48,665 bases of DNA from DASWHF01 sp036393295 (lineage in GTDB: Bacteria > Pseudomonadota > Gammaproteobacteria > Acidiferrobacterales > UBA6901): the NCBI GenBank assembly GCA_036393295.1, contig DASWHF010000154.1, forward strand, positions 1 through 48,665, written 5' to 3'. Numbering within the stretch: position 1 is the stretch's first letter; each line of letters starts with the position of its first letter. Shown here in pieces: positions 6,967-14,767 of the stretch. Below the pieces are notes generated by a model, which did not search any database, was not told the DNA's origin, and saw only the letters and a program-made list of their open reading frames with translations. The position numbers and the translations under genes were made by a program.

Positions 6967-7353
6967 ATGACCGCGGAAGCCCTGAACTGCTGGAAATGCG
7001 GCGCCGCCGTTACGGAGTTGCCGCGGCCCTTGTCGCGGCTTGCCGAATGCCCGGCCTGCCGCGCCGAGCTGCATGTCTGCCGCCAGTGCCGGCACTACGA
7101 TCCGCGCGTCGCCGAGCAATGCCGCGAGGATCGCGCCGAGGAGGTCAAGGACAAGGAGTGCGCCAATTTCTGCGACTGGTTCGAGCCCAGTGCCGACGCC
7201 TACCGGCCGCGCGACGAGACCCGCACGCGCTCGGCGCGCGAGCGGCTCGAGGGTCTGTTCGGCGCGACGGGCGATGACGCGACGCCGGGCCCGACCGATC
7301 CGGCGCGCGCCCGGCTCGACGAGCTGTTCGGCGGATCGTCCGACAAGAAATAG
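6967..7353 (+). CDS. Zinc-ribbon protein
   Basis: This 128-residue protein has several paired cysteines: CWKC (residues 8-11), CPAC, CRQC followed by HYDP, and two further cysteines ahead of CDWFEP. These can form two zinc-ribbon knuckles in the first 75 residues. The C-terminal part is acidic and disordered and contains two similar motifs, RLEGLFG and RLDELFGG. Proteins of this type occur in many gammaproteobacteria without a known role. The start ATG 6967 is chosen because the first CxxC follows closely; the ribosome site is weak. It is divergent from the pirin operon. Confidence 0.75.
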   Translation: MTAEALNCWKCGAAVTELPRPLSRLAECPACRAELHVCRQCRHYDPRVAEQCREDRAEEVKDKECANFCDWFEPSADAYRPRDETRTRSARERLEGLFGATGDDATPGPTDPARARLDELFGGSSDKK

Positions 7354-7416
7354 CGCACGCCGGATCCGTTAATCACAGGAACCTGTGAAAAAGTGGAAAA
7401 GTCGTCACGAAGGGTG

Positions 7417-7510
7417 CCCTCTCCCTCTGGGAGAGGGATAGGGTGAGGGCAGAAGTTGGCACGCCCCCCTCACCTAGCCCTCTCCCCCCGCCCACGGCGG
7501 GGGGAGAGGG
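7417..7510. repeat. Nested CCCTCTCCC inverted-repeat element
   Basis: The element begins with an 8-bp hairpin (CCTCTCCC/GGGAGAGG), carries GGGTGAGGG paired with CCCTCAC further on, and ends with a perfect 14-bp stem at 7478-7491/7497-7510 (CCCTCTCCCCCCGC arm, 5-base loop). The CCCTCACC-CTCTCCC family is a common intergenic repeat of proteobacteria. It lies between convergent genes and may stop transcription from both sides. Confidence 0.75.
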
Positions 7511-7528
7511 AACTCGTTCCGAGGTCAC

Positions 7529-7921
7529 CTAGTCGACCACGACGCGGTAAGCGCTCCAGGCATGATCGGCCGCGGCGATCTGGCCGACTGCGCGTTCCGC
7601 GTCGAACCGGCCGTAGGCCTGGGAATTGTCCCACAGCGTCAGCTCGCGACGGATGGCGTCGGCGCGGAATCGCCCGCCGCCGTGGATCCGGAGCTCCGGA
7701 TCGTCGACGTCGAGCTGCTGGTCGCTCGCCCAGTGATGCGCGATGCCGTGCTCGGCGAGGAACTGCGCGAGCATCTGGTTGTGATAGCGATGCAGGCTTT
7801 TGGGCGCGAACAGCAGATGATCGCGCCCGCGCCAACTGATCTGCAGAAACTTGCCGTCGAGCTGCGTCGGCGACGGCGCGCCGCCCGGCGGCAGGTAGAC
7901 GTGAATCCCGGTCGCGGACAT
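7529..7921 (-). CDS. Conserved hypothetical protein, about 130 residues
   Basis: From ATG 7921 the product has 130 residues (MSATGIHVYLPPGG start), is mixed alpha/beta, and is rich in His and Trp in the C-terminal half. ATG 7930 adds three residues and is equally possible; neither has a good ribosome site. No signal peptide or membrane helix is visible. I do not recognise the family. It is divergent from the kinase/RNase Z fusion gene, sharing a 107-base intergenic region. Confidence 0.6.
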   Translation of the reverse strand: MSATGIHVYLPPGGAPSPTQLDGKFLQISWRGRDHLLFAPKSLHRYHNQMLAQFLAEHGIAHHWASDQQLDVDDPELRIHGGGRFRADAIRRELTLWDNSQAYGRFDAERAVGQIAAADHAWSAYRVVVD

Positions 7922-8028
7922 GACGATCATTCTGCGCGCCGCGGCTCGCGAATTCAAACGCGCAACGCCGGCAACCGGCCTTTACGTCCGCGCGGTCGCG
8001 GTTCATCATGATCGACGAGGCAGGCACG

Positions 8029-9972
8029 ATGAGCGCCCGTTCTGGTTTCCCGGTTCTGCCGTATGCACCGGCGCCGCTGGCGCAGGCCGTGTTCGGCGCC
8101 GCGCGGCGCGTGCTGCTGTTCGGCGCGCCCGGCACCGGCAAATCGACGCTGGCCGCCGGGCTCGCCCAGGCGCTGGCGGCGCAGGGCCGGGGGTGTGTCG
8201 GCCTCGGCGCCGATCCGGGCTCGGCGCCGTTCGGCGTACCGGGCGCGCTGAATCTCGCGGACTGGCGCAACGCGGCCTGGTCGGTGCGCGCCCACGAGCC
8301 GCTGTGCACGCTCGACGCCGCGCGTTTTCGTCTGCCCTTGATTGCGGCCGTGCGCCGCCTGGCCGCGGGCATCGGTTCCGGCGCCGCGATCGTCGATGCG
8401 CCGGGCGTCATCCGCGGCGTGGCCGGCGCCGAGCTGCTGCCGGCGCTCTGCGAAGCGGCCGGCGTGGGGGCGGTGCTGGTGCTGGCGCGCGACGTCGCGG
8501 CGCCGCCGCTCACCGCGGAGCTGGCGGCGCTGGGCATACCCGTGTCGGTCGTGCCGGCGGCGGCTGCGGCGCGGCGGCCCGGCCGGCGTTCGCGCGCGCG
8601 GGCGCGCACGCGGCGCTGGGATGAGCATCTCGCCGGCGGCGTCGAGCAGCGCCTGCCGTTCGACGGTCTCGAGTGGTTGGGCACGCCGCCGCCGCGCTCG
8701 GCGGCGGCCTGGGCCGGACGCCAGCTCGCGGTCTACGACGGCGCGCAGCGGCTGCTGGCGATGGGCGAGGCGGTGGCGCTCGAAGACGGCGCGCTGCGCG
8801 CGCGCCTCGAGCGCGCGGCGCCGGCCGCCACCGCAGTGCTGGTGCGCGACGCCCAGCGCCTGGCCGACGGGCTGCTGGGCAGTGCGCCGCCGGCCGGCGG
8901 CGCGGCGATCGCCTATGCGCCGCCGTCGGATCTGCACGCGCGACCGGGTCTTCGCACCGCCACCGGGCCGCGGCCGGTGGTGCGCCTGAGCAGCGCGGCG
9001 GCGATGCTGGTCAACGGCGTGTTCGGCGATCCGCTGCTGCATCTGCGCCTCAAGCATTGGCGCCGCAGCCTGCTCGTCGATCTCGGCGAGGCCGGCCGGC
9101 TGCCGGCGCGCATTGCGCACCAGGTGAGCGACGTGCTCGTCAGCCACGCGCATGTCGACCATATCGCCGGTTTTCTGTGGCTGCTGCGCTCGCGCATCGG
9201 CGTCGAGGCGGTCTGCCGGCTCTACGGCCCGCCGGGCCTGGCGGGTAACATCCAGGGCCTGCTCAATGGCGTGCACTGGGACCGGATCGGCGAACGTGGT
9301 CCGCGCTTCGAGGTTGGCGAGCTGCACGGCAGCTGCCTCAAGCGCTTCCGCCTGCAGGCCGGACATCCGGCGGCCGAGCCGGCCGGCGGGGACGAGGTCC
9401 GCGACGGCGTGATCATCGCCGAGCCGGAGTTCCGGGTGCGGGCCGTAACGCTCGATCACGGCACGCCGGTGCTGGCCTTCGCCTTCGAGACCGCGCGCAG
9501 CTTCAAGGTGCGCAAGGAGCGTCTGGCGGCACTACAGCTTCCGGCCGGGCCGTGGCTGGCCGCGCTCAAGCGCGCGCTGATCGGCGACGATCCGCGGGCC
9601 GCGATCGTGCTGCCGGACGGGCGGCGCGAATCCGCCGCCGTGCTCGCCGAGCGCCTGATCCTGGTGAGCCCGGGCGAAAAGCTCGCCTACGCCACCGATC
9701 TCGCCGATACGCCGGCGAATCGCGCCGCGCTCGCCGGGCTTGCGCACGGCGCACACACCCTGTTCTGCGAGGCGGTGTTTCTCGATGCGGACGCCGCCCA
9801 GGCGCGCCGCACCGGTCATCTCACCGCGCGCGCCTGCGGCGAGATCGCCGCGGCCGCCGGCGTCGAGCGGCTCGTGCCGTTTCACTTCTCGCGGCGCTAC
9901 CAGGACGATCCGCGGCCGGTCTACGATGTCGTGCGCGCCGCCTGTCCGGCCACGCTGGTGCCGCGCCTTTGA
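8029..9972 (+). CDS. Clp1/Grc3-like polynucleotide kinase fused to an RNase Z-like metallo-beta-lactamase
   Basis: This 647-residue protein has two parts. Residues 25-180 are a P-loop NTPase with Walker A GAPGTGKST (32-40), a following strand GADPGSAPFGVPG and VDAPGVIRG, the pattern of Clp1/Grc3 polynucleotide 5'-kinases. After a variable linker, about 310-647 form an RNase Z-like metallo-beta-lactamase fold with HAHVDH (373-378), a DHGTPVLAF segment, YATDLADT and the C-terminal HFSRRY (His619). The two activities together suggest RNA 5'-end phosphorylation and RNA 3' or phosphodiester processing, but this is inference. ATG 8029 has GAGG 8 bases upstream and is preferred to ATG 8008. The acpH start follows one base after the stop. 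Confidence 0.85.
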   Translation: MSARSGFPVLPYAPAPLAQAVFGAARRVLLFGAPGTGKSTLAAGLAQALAAQGRGCVGLGADPGSAPFGVPGALNLADWRNAAWSVRAHEPLCTLDAARFRLPLIAAVRRLAAGIGSGAAIVDAPGVIRGVAGAELLPALCEAAGVGAVLVLARDVAAPPLTAELAALGIPVSVVPAAAAARRPGRRSRARARTRRWDEHLAGGVEQRLPFDGLEWLGTPPPRSAAAWAGRQLAVYDGAQRLLAMGEAVALEDGALRARLERAAPAATAVLVRDAQRLADGLLGSAPPAGGAAIAYAPPSDLHARPGLRTATGPRPVVRLSSAAAMLVNGVFGDPLLHLRLKHWRRSLLVDLGEAGRLPARIAHQVSDVLVSHAHVDHIAGFLWLLRSRIGVEAVCRLYGPPGLAGNIQGLLNGVHWDRIGERGPRFEVGELHGSCLKRFRLQAGHPAAEPAGGDEVRDGVIIAEPEFRVRAVTLDHGTPVLAFAFETARSFKVRKERLAALQLPAGPWLAALKRALIGDDPRAAIVLPDGRRESAAVLAERLILVSPGEKLAYATDLADTPANRAALAGLAHGAHTLFCEAVFLDADAAQARRTGHLTARACGEIAAAAGVERLVPFHFSRRYQDDPRPVYDVVRAACPATLVPRL

Positions 9973-9973
9973 C

Positions 9974-10606
9974 ATGAACTACCTCGCGCACCTGCTGCTG
10001 TCGGCCAACACGCCCGAGATCGCCATCGGCGGGTTGCTCGGCGACTTCGTCAAGGGCGGCCGCGACCGAGATTATGCGCCGGCGGTGCGCGCCGGCATTC
10101 TCCTGCACCGGGACATCGACCGTTACACCGACGCGCACGCCGCGCATCGCGCGAGCCGCGCGCTGATCAGCCCGGAGCGCCGGCGCTTCGCCGGCATCCT
10201 GGTGGATGTCTTCTACGATCATTTTCTGGTGCGCCACTGGGCCTCGTTCAGCAGCGCGCCGCTGGCGGAGTTCACCGCCACGATCTATGCGATCCTACTG
10301 CGTCACCGATCGGGCTTCCCGGAGCGGCTGCAGCATATCCTGCCGGCGATGGCGCGCGACGACTGGCTCGGTTCCTACGGCGATCCCGCCGCGGTGGCGG
10401 CGGCGCTCGACGGCATCCGCCGGCGCTTCGGCCGCTATCGGCGCGCCGCGGCGCTCGCCGGCGCGGTCGCCGAGCTCGAGGCGCGCTACGCCGAGCACGA
10501 GCGGCAGTTCCTGGATTTCTTTCCGGAGTTGCTCGGCTATGTCGAGGCGCGCGGCCTGAGCCCGGCCAACGATTGGCTCAAACCGCGCGCGGCGCGCCGG
10601 TGCTGA
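9974..10606 (+). CDS. acpH: Acyl carrier protein phosphodiesterase (AcpH-like)
   Basis: This 210-residue protein belongs to the AcpH (formerly DUF479) family, HD-like hydrolases that remove the 4'-phosphopantetheine group from holo-ACP. Family marks are MNYLAHLLLS at the start, GGLLGDFVKG near residue 17, the HRDIDRYTDAH segment and VDVFYDHFL. The substrate role in cells is still unclear, as the E. coli gene is dispensable. The ATG follows the stop of the fusion gene after a single base, so the two are translationally coupled. No membrane segment is seen. Confidence 0.9.
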   Translation: MNYLAHLLLSANTPEIAIGGLLGDFVKGGRDRDYAPAVRAGILLHRDIDRYTDAHAAHRASRALISPERRRFAGILVDVFYDHFLVRHWASFSSAPLAEFTATIYAILLRHRSGFPERLQHILPAMARDDWLGSYGDPAAVAAALDGIRRRFGRYRRAAALAGAVAELEARYAEHERQFLDFFPELLGYVEARGLSPANDWLKPRAARRC

Positions 10607-10620
10607 GCGCGGAGGTCCGC

Positions 10621-10651
10621 GCAAAAGAAAACCCGGCGTGGCACCGGGTTT
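10621..10651 (-). terminator. Rho-independent terminator of hsp20
   Basis: Read on the minus strand, AAACCCGG pairs with CCGGGTTT around a 7-base loop and is followed by TCTTTTG. It lies 26 bases beyond the hsp20 stop. It also sits 23 bases after the convergent acpH gene, but the T tract suits only the minus direction. Confidence 0.75.
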
Positions 10652-10676
10652 CAATCGGCCGTGACGGCCCGCGCGA

Positions 10677-11165
10677 TCAGCCTTCTTCGATCTCGATGCT
10701 GTGGCGTTTCGCGGGCTCGGCCTTGGGTAGCACGAGCTCGAGCATGCCGTCCTTGAAGGTCGCCTTGACCTGCTTGTCGTCCACCGCGCAGGGCAGATGG
10801 ATGGTGCGCAGGAAGTCCTCGCGGCGGATTTCGCGCCGGTAGTACTCGCCGGCCCCTTCGCCCTCCTGGGTCTCCTCCGAAGCGCTGCCGCGCAGCGTCA
10901 CGGAATCGCTGCTGGCGGTCACCTCGATGTCGTCCTTGCGGAAGCCCGGCAGCGCAGCGTGGATGACCAGATCCGCCTCGCGGTCGATGACGTCGACCTG
11001 CGGCGCGGCCCCGCCCCAGAACATGCGCTCGAGGTGCATCGGCCGTGCCCAGCCGAGCGGCAGCATGGTCTCCGCCCAGCGCTCCAGCTCCTCGAACATC
11101 CCTGTCGGGCGCATCAGCTCGCCCTTTCTGCCTTCCGTGCCCTTGATAGGTACCTGTGTCGCCAT
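10677..11165 (-). CDS. Small heat-shock protein, Hsp20/alpha-crystallin family
   Basis: This 162-residue ATP-independent chaperone holds unfolding proteins in a soluble state. The alpha-crystallin domain spans about residues 50-150, with PQVDVIDREADLVIHAALPG, the ALPGFRKDDIEV strand pair, YYRREIRREDFLRTI and the terminal GMLELVLPK. The C-terminal anchor motif is short (HSIEIEEG). The N-terminal region is FEELERWAETMLP-like, typical of the bacterial class with a WDPF-type start. A strong AAGGAGG precedes ATG 11165. The gene is monocistronic with its own terminator. No clear sigma-32 promoter was recognised upstream. Confidence 0.93.
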   Translation of the reverse strand: MATQVPIKGTEGRKGELMRPTGMFEELERWAETMLPLGWARPMHLERMFWGGAAPQVDVIDREADLVIHAALPGFRKDDIEVTASSDSVTLRGSASEETQEGEGAGEYYRREIRREDFLRTIHLPCAVDDKQVKATFKDGMLELVLPKAEPAKRHSIEIEEG

Positions 11166-11353
11166 GATCCACCTCCTTGCCGTCCCCGTGTGCCGCGCGC
11201 CGGACATCGGCGGGCGGGAGAGGGCGGATCCACCCATACTAAGGGAACTGCCGAGGATTTCTTTGACGGGCATCATGGCGGGCGCGGCGGCGCCGTGCCG
11301 GCGCTGCGGCCGGCCGCCGCGGCCCGCGCCCGGCCGGACCGCGTGGCGGGGCG

Positions 11354-11382
11354 TTGAACTGCCGGCGCGGCGGTGCTATATA
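11354..11382 (+). promoter_or_regulatory. Sigma-70-type promoter of the Rho_N-like gene
   Basis: TTGAAC (11354-11359) and TATATA (11377-11382) are 17 bases apart, with TGC just before the -10. Transcription would start near 11389, giving a leader of about 50 bases before ATG 11439. Confidence 0.7.
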
Positions 11383-11438
11383 AAATTTCCGCCCCGGGAC
11401 GCGGTCCATCGGGCGCAACGGAAGCACGGAGACCATTC

Positions 11439-11762
11439 ATGGCGCACACCTACGAAGAACTCAAGCACAAGACCGTCGCCGAGCTGCGCGAGATCGCGGC
11501 GGGACTCGAGCACGAGGCCGTACAGGGCTACTCGCAGCTCAACAAGGACCATCTGCTGACTGCATTGTGCACGGCGCTCGGCATCGACACCCATGTGCAC
11601 CACGAGGTGGTGGGCATCGATAAGGCCGAGGTCAAGGGCCGGATCCGCGCGCTCAAGAAGGACCGCGACGCGGCGCTGGCGGCCAAGGACCATGCCAAGC
11701 TGCGCGGCATCCTGCGGCGCATCCACAGCCTGAAGCGCGGCATGCGGCGTGCGATGGTGTGA
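11439..11762 (+). CDS. Small protein with Rho N-terminal-like (SAP-type) domain
   Basis: This is a 107-residue charged helical protein. The N-terminal 45 residues (TYEELKHKTVAELREIA, then KDHLLTALCTALGI) resemble the helix-extended-helix of the Rho N-terminal/SAP domain, which binds nucleic acid or mediates protein contact. The rest is a Lys/Arg-rich helix pair (ALKKDRDAALAAKDHAKLRGI). A role in RNA or DNA binding is likely but unproven. GGAG lies 7 bases before the ATG and a good promoter lies upstream. The gene is divergent from hsp20. Confidence 0.75.
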   Translation: MAHTYEELKHKTVAELREIAAGLEHEAVQGYSQLNKDHLLTALCTALGIDTHVHHEVVGIDKAEVKGRIRALKKDRDAALAAKDHAKLRGILRRIHSLKRGMRRAMV

Positions 11763-11853
11763 GGTCGAGGCGGTATTGATGCACGTCAAGGTTGGCGGCA
11801 TCGTGGCTTGTTAGGGTGCCGGGGAAGTCACCCGTTCAGAGCAGGAGGCAGTC

Positions 11854-12255
11854 ATGTCGGAGCCGATCACGCTGGGCGTCAATCCGGAGACGGTCTGTTT
11901 CCTGATCACCAAGGCGCACGAATTCCACACCAAGGAGGAGGTGGTGCTGCCGGAGGAACCGTTCGGCCCGAGCGACGACTGGGCGCTGCAGGTCCTGGCC
12001 GATCACTCCGACGATCCGAGCTATGCCGAGCTCAAGAACACCATCAACGACCTCGAGCCGGATCAGCAGGTCGCGCTGGTGGCGCTGATGTGGCTGGGCC
12101 GCGGCGACTACGACGTCGAGGAATGGGACCAGGCGCTGGCCGCCGCCGGCGACGCCTGGAACCCGCGCAGCGCGGAGTATCTCATCGCCACCCCGCTGGT
12201 GGCCGATTATCTCGACGAGGGGCTGTCGCTGCTCGGCTACTCCTGCGAGGAGTGA
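11854..12255 (+). CDS. DUF3775-type protein
   Basis: This 133-residue acidic protein has the layout I associate with DUF3775: a PETVCFLITKAHEFHTKEE start, a DDPSYAELKNTINDL segment, VALVALMWLGRGDY in the middle and a C-terminal helix with ATPLVADYLDEGL. The function of the family is unknown. GGAGG precedes the ATG by 8 bases. No membrane segment or signal peptide is seen. It is 91 bases after the Rho_N-like gene, in the same direction. Confidence 0.82.
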   Translation: MSEPITLGVNPETVCFLITKAHEFHTKEEVVLPEEPFGPSDDWALQVLADHSDDPSYAELKNTINDLEPDQQVALVALMWLGRGDYDVEEWDQALAAAGDAWNPRSAEYLIATPLVADYLDEGLSLLGYSCEE

Positions 12256-12344
12256 TCCGCCCGCCCGCCGGCCGGCGGCCGGCCCCGCGGCGGTGTTTGA
12301 TGTCCCGAGTTGTCGCCGCCACCGGGCAGGGGGATAATCGGGCC

Positions 12345-12593
12345 ATGAAAGGCATTTATCTCGATCCCGACAGCGACCTGGTGCAGGAATGTTACGCCGT
12401 CGTGTACGCGCCGCGCCGCGGCCGCGGGCGTTTCCCCGAGGATTGCGTGACGGTCATGGAGTCGGCGGCCGCGGCGCTCGATGCGGCCGATCCCGACAAC
12501 CAGCGCTATGCCGCCAAGGTCGTCGGGCCGGCGCGTTCCTCGGAAGGGTTCCGGTTGTTCTATCTGATCGCCTGGCTGGACGAGGACGCGTAA
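12345..12593 (+). CDS. Small conserved hypothetical protein
   Basis: This 82-residue protein (MKGIYLDPDSDLVQECYAV start) has an alternating strand-helix pattern and one cysteine near the N-terminus and another near the middle. It ends convergently with pbpG. I do not recognise a family. The ribosome site is weak, but the protein-like composition and the good fit between neighbours support it. Confidence 0.6.
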   Translation: MKGIYLDPDSDLVQECYAVVYAPRRGRGRFPEDCVTVMESAAAALDAADPDNQRYAAKVVGPARSSEGFRLFYLIAWLDEDA

Positions 12594-12631
12594 GCGCCGG
12601 GCGCCGACCGCCACGCGCCGGCGCGGGCCGC

Positions 12632-13642
12632 TCAGCCCTGCACGCCGGCGACGGTATCGAGGGATTTCAGCGCGCGACGCTCGCCGCGCAGCAGCCAGTC
12701 GTGGATGCGCTGGGAGTCGCCGTAGCGGCTGAGCTTTCCCCAGGAGTTCAACAGCACGATCAGCACCGGCCGTTCGCCGATCGTGGTCTGCATGATCAGG
12801 CAGTTGCCGGCCGCCGCGGTATAACCGGTCTTGCTGAGCTCGATGTCCCAGCGGTCGCCGCGCACCAGGCGGTTGGTGTTGAGGAATTCGATATCGCGGC
12901 CGGCATGCCGGTCGGTAACGCTGAAGCGCGTGCTGGTGGTGAGATCGTGGATCAGCGGGTAGGCGTTGGCGGCGGTCGCCAGCCTTGCCAGATCGCGCGC
13001 GGTCGAGACGTTGCCTTCGCCGAGGCCGCTGGCGTCCGTGAAGCGCGTGTGTTCCATGCCCAGCGACCGTGCCTTGGCGTTCATCGCGGCGACAAACGCC
13101 TGCGTGCCGCCCGGATGGCTGCGGGCCAGCGCCGCGGCGGCGCGATTGTCGGAGGCGGCGAGCGCCGCGTGCAGCAATTCGAGCCGCGTGAGCACGGCGC
13201 CGAACGGAATGCGCGACCCCGAGCCGCGCAGCCGGTCGCGGTCGGCGCGGGTGATCTCGATCGGCTCGTCCAGTGGCAACCCGGCTTCGAGGATCACCAG
13301 CGCGGTCATGATCTTGGTGAGCGAAGCGATCGGTCGGCGCGTGTCGGCGGCGCGCTCGTAGAGCACCACGCCCTCGCGCGCATCCATGACCAGCGCCACG
13401 CCGGATCGCAGCGCCAGCGCGTTCGGCCGCGTGTGCTGGACCAGCTCGGCGGCCTTGATCAGCGGCTCGGTTTCCGCCGCCGGCGCCGGGTCGGTAGCGG
13501 CGACCGGTTCGGCCGCCGGCGTGCCGAGGTCGCCGGCACGGATATTCGGCATGACGATCGCCGCGACGGTGACGCCGAGCAGCGCCGCCAGGTAGATCAG
13601 CCGGCGTTCCGGCTTCATCGTGGGTTTCGTCGAGGTTTTCAT
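12632..13642 (-). CDS. pbpG: D-alanyl-D-alanine endopeptidase, PBP7/8 type
   Basis: This 336-residue periplasmic peptidase of family S11 cuts DD-cross-links in peptidoglycan. An N-terminal hydrophobic segment (about residues 14-32) exports or anchors it. The three penicillin-binding motifs are SLTK (107-110), SDN (164-166) and KTG in SKTGYTAAAG. The segment SDNRAAAALARSHPGG and the DASGL motif fit PBP7 rather than DacA/DacC, and there is no C-terminal amphipathic tail after the catalytic domain. The start at 13642 lacks a strong ribosome site; a Met a few residues later is possible. Confidence 0.9.
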   Translation of the reverse strand: MKTSTKPTMKPERRLIYLAALLGVTVAAIVMPNIRAGDLGTPAAEPVAATDPAPAAETEPLIKAAELVQHTRPNALALRSGVALVMDAREGVVLYERAADTRRPIASLTKIMTALVILEAGLPLDEPIEITRADRDRLRGSGSRIPFGAVLTRLELLHAALAASDNRAAAALARSHPGGTQAFVAAMNAKARSLGMEHTRFTDASGLGEGNVSTARDLARLATAANAYPLIHDLTTSTRFSVTDRHAGRDIEFLNTNRLVRGDRWDIELSKTGYTAAAGNCLIMQTTIGERPVLIVLLNSWGKLSRYGDSQRIHDWLLRGERRALKSLDTVAGVQG

Positions 13643-13832
13643 TCTATGTGAATGATATTACTCACGATCGCAGCGCAATGCCACCCGGGATTTGCGCCCG
13701 CCGACGACCGGCGTCATGCCGACCGTCCAGCGCCGGCCAGGGTCGGGCACGGCGGAGGCGGCGGCGAACCGCGGGTCGGCGACTGGTGGGAAAGGACGGG
13801 CGGGCGGGTGGCGCGCGACGCGCGCCGTAAAC

Positions 13833-14120
13833 TCAAGCCTGTTTCTTGTTGCGCGGCGACCAGATGGAGTGGGCACCGTTGCTGCGCGAGTTGAGCTGCT
13901 CCGCGTAGCGCGCCGCATAGGCGCTGACATCCTTCAACGAGCCGCGGCGCTGGCCGACGATCGTCGAGCGACCGTTGTGCAGCTCGTAGCGGTACCAGTT
14001 GCGACCGTCGCCGCCGTCCGGCATCTCGGTCTTTTCTACGCACACGACCTTGAACGGCCTGGCGCGGTGCGCCGCGGCGTCGGCGTGTGACGAGGGACTG
14101 CTGATTTCACGATCTGACAT
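13833..14120 (-). CDS. Small conserved hypothetical protein
   Basis: This 95-residue protein has a disordered N-terminus, a strand region VCVEKTEMPDGGDG, then NWYRYELHNGRSTIVG, and the C-terminal helix RGSLKDVSAYAARYAEQL. The C-terminal part looks conserved and could form a small alpha/beta domain. A GGAT precedes the ATG. The function is unknown. It lies 190 bases upstream of pbpG on the same strand, too far for a tight operon. Confidence 0.6.
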   Translation of the reverse strand: MSDREISSPSSHADAAAHRARPFKVVCVEKTEMPDGGDGRNWYRYELHNGRSTIVGQRRGSLKDVSAYAARYAEQLNSRSNGAHSIWSPRNKKQA

Positions 14121-14609
14121 GAGTTGATCCGGCTGCTGACGGTGTTGGTGTGCCCCGGGCGCGCCAAGTTAAGGTTCACGGCGTCATCGCGGTGTGCGCG
14201 GTGGCCGGGACAGGGTTGTCCGAACACGCCGGGAGTTCCATCCTCAGAGTGGGCCCGTTTCCCGCCGGGATGTAGCGAACGTATCGCGCGTGGGCGGTCG
14301 GGCACGGGCTTGCGGACGGCGGCACATTGAGAATCCAGGGCAGTATATCATAGGCATCCGGGGATGCCTATACGGGCATGAACGCGGCGATGGTGATGCC
14401 TACCGGACCTTCCGGGGGATTTCTATATAAGGCCGTGCTGATGCGCTGCGTGGCGTTGACGCTCGCGCCGACACCCGTACAGGGATCCGCGAGGTCGGGG
14501 CGGCCGGGCCCGAGGTGCTGCGCGCGGCGCGCCGCATGCGGGGCGACGTCTGCGGCGCGCCCGATGCCGGCGGGGCATCTGTTCCGCGGCGGGCGGCGTG
14601 CCGAACAGC

Positions 14610-14630
14610 GCGGGGTTGGAAGCCCCGCCT
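14610..14630 (+). repeat. REP-like palindrome, copy 2 (variant)
   Basis: GCGGGGTT-GGA-AGCCCCGC; the stem is as in copy 1 but with one G-T wobble. Confidence 0.75.
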
Positions 14631-14644
14631 GCGCCATCTCATAT

Positions 14645-14668
14645 GTAGGCGGGGCATCTTGCCCCGCC
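14645..14668 (+). repeat. REP-like palindrome, copy 3 (variant, opposite flank order)
   Basis: GTA followed by GGCGGGGCA-TCT-TGCCCCGCC, a 9-bp perfect stem. The flanking TAG now precedes the palindrome, as in an inverted copy of the family. Confidence 0.75.
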
Positions 14669-14694
14669 GGTTGCGGCTTCGTTCTGGCGTTGCT

Positions 14695-14718
14695 GCGGGG
14701 CTGGAAGCCCCGCCTACA
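14695..14718 (+). repeat. REP-like palindrome, copy 4
   Basis: Identical over 24 bases to the unit at 308-331 (GCGGGGCT-GGA-AGCCCCGC-CTACA). It is immediately followed by the -10 element at 14721. Confidence 0.85.
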
Positions 14719-14720
14719 AC

Positions 14721-14726
14721 TATAAT
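14721..14726 (+). promoter_or_regulatory. Candidate -10 element of the 14768 gene
   Basis: TATAAT directly abuts a REP palindrome, which would place the palindrome in the -35 region. It lies 41 bases before the ATG. Confidence 0.4.
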
Positions 14727-14767
14727 TACGCTATGAGGCGGGTCGCCGCCGACCGGAACCACACCCT

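Larger units (their letters stand above)
14121..14767. other. Gap without a convincing gene; holds REP palindromes
   Basis: No frame in these 647 bases has a believable start with protein-like composition. The stretch holds a 10-bp perfect hairpin at 14350-14371 (ATAGGCATCC arm, 2-base loop), three REP-like palindromes between 14610 and 14718, and a TATAAT at 14721-14726 that should serve the next gene. It may be an eroded gene region or a repeat landing zone. Confidence 0.6.

Noticed and set aside
14378..14725. 115-codon plus-strand frame in the repeat-rich gap
   Set aside because: Its sequence is largely made of REP palindromes and lacks protein-like composition or a ribosome site.
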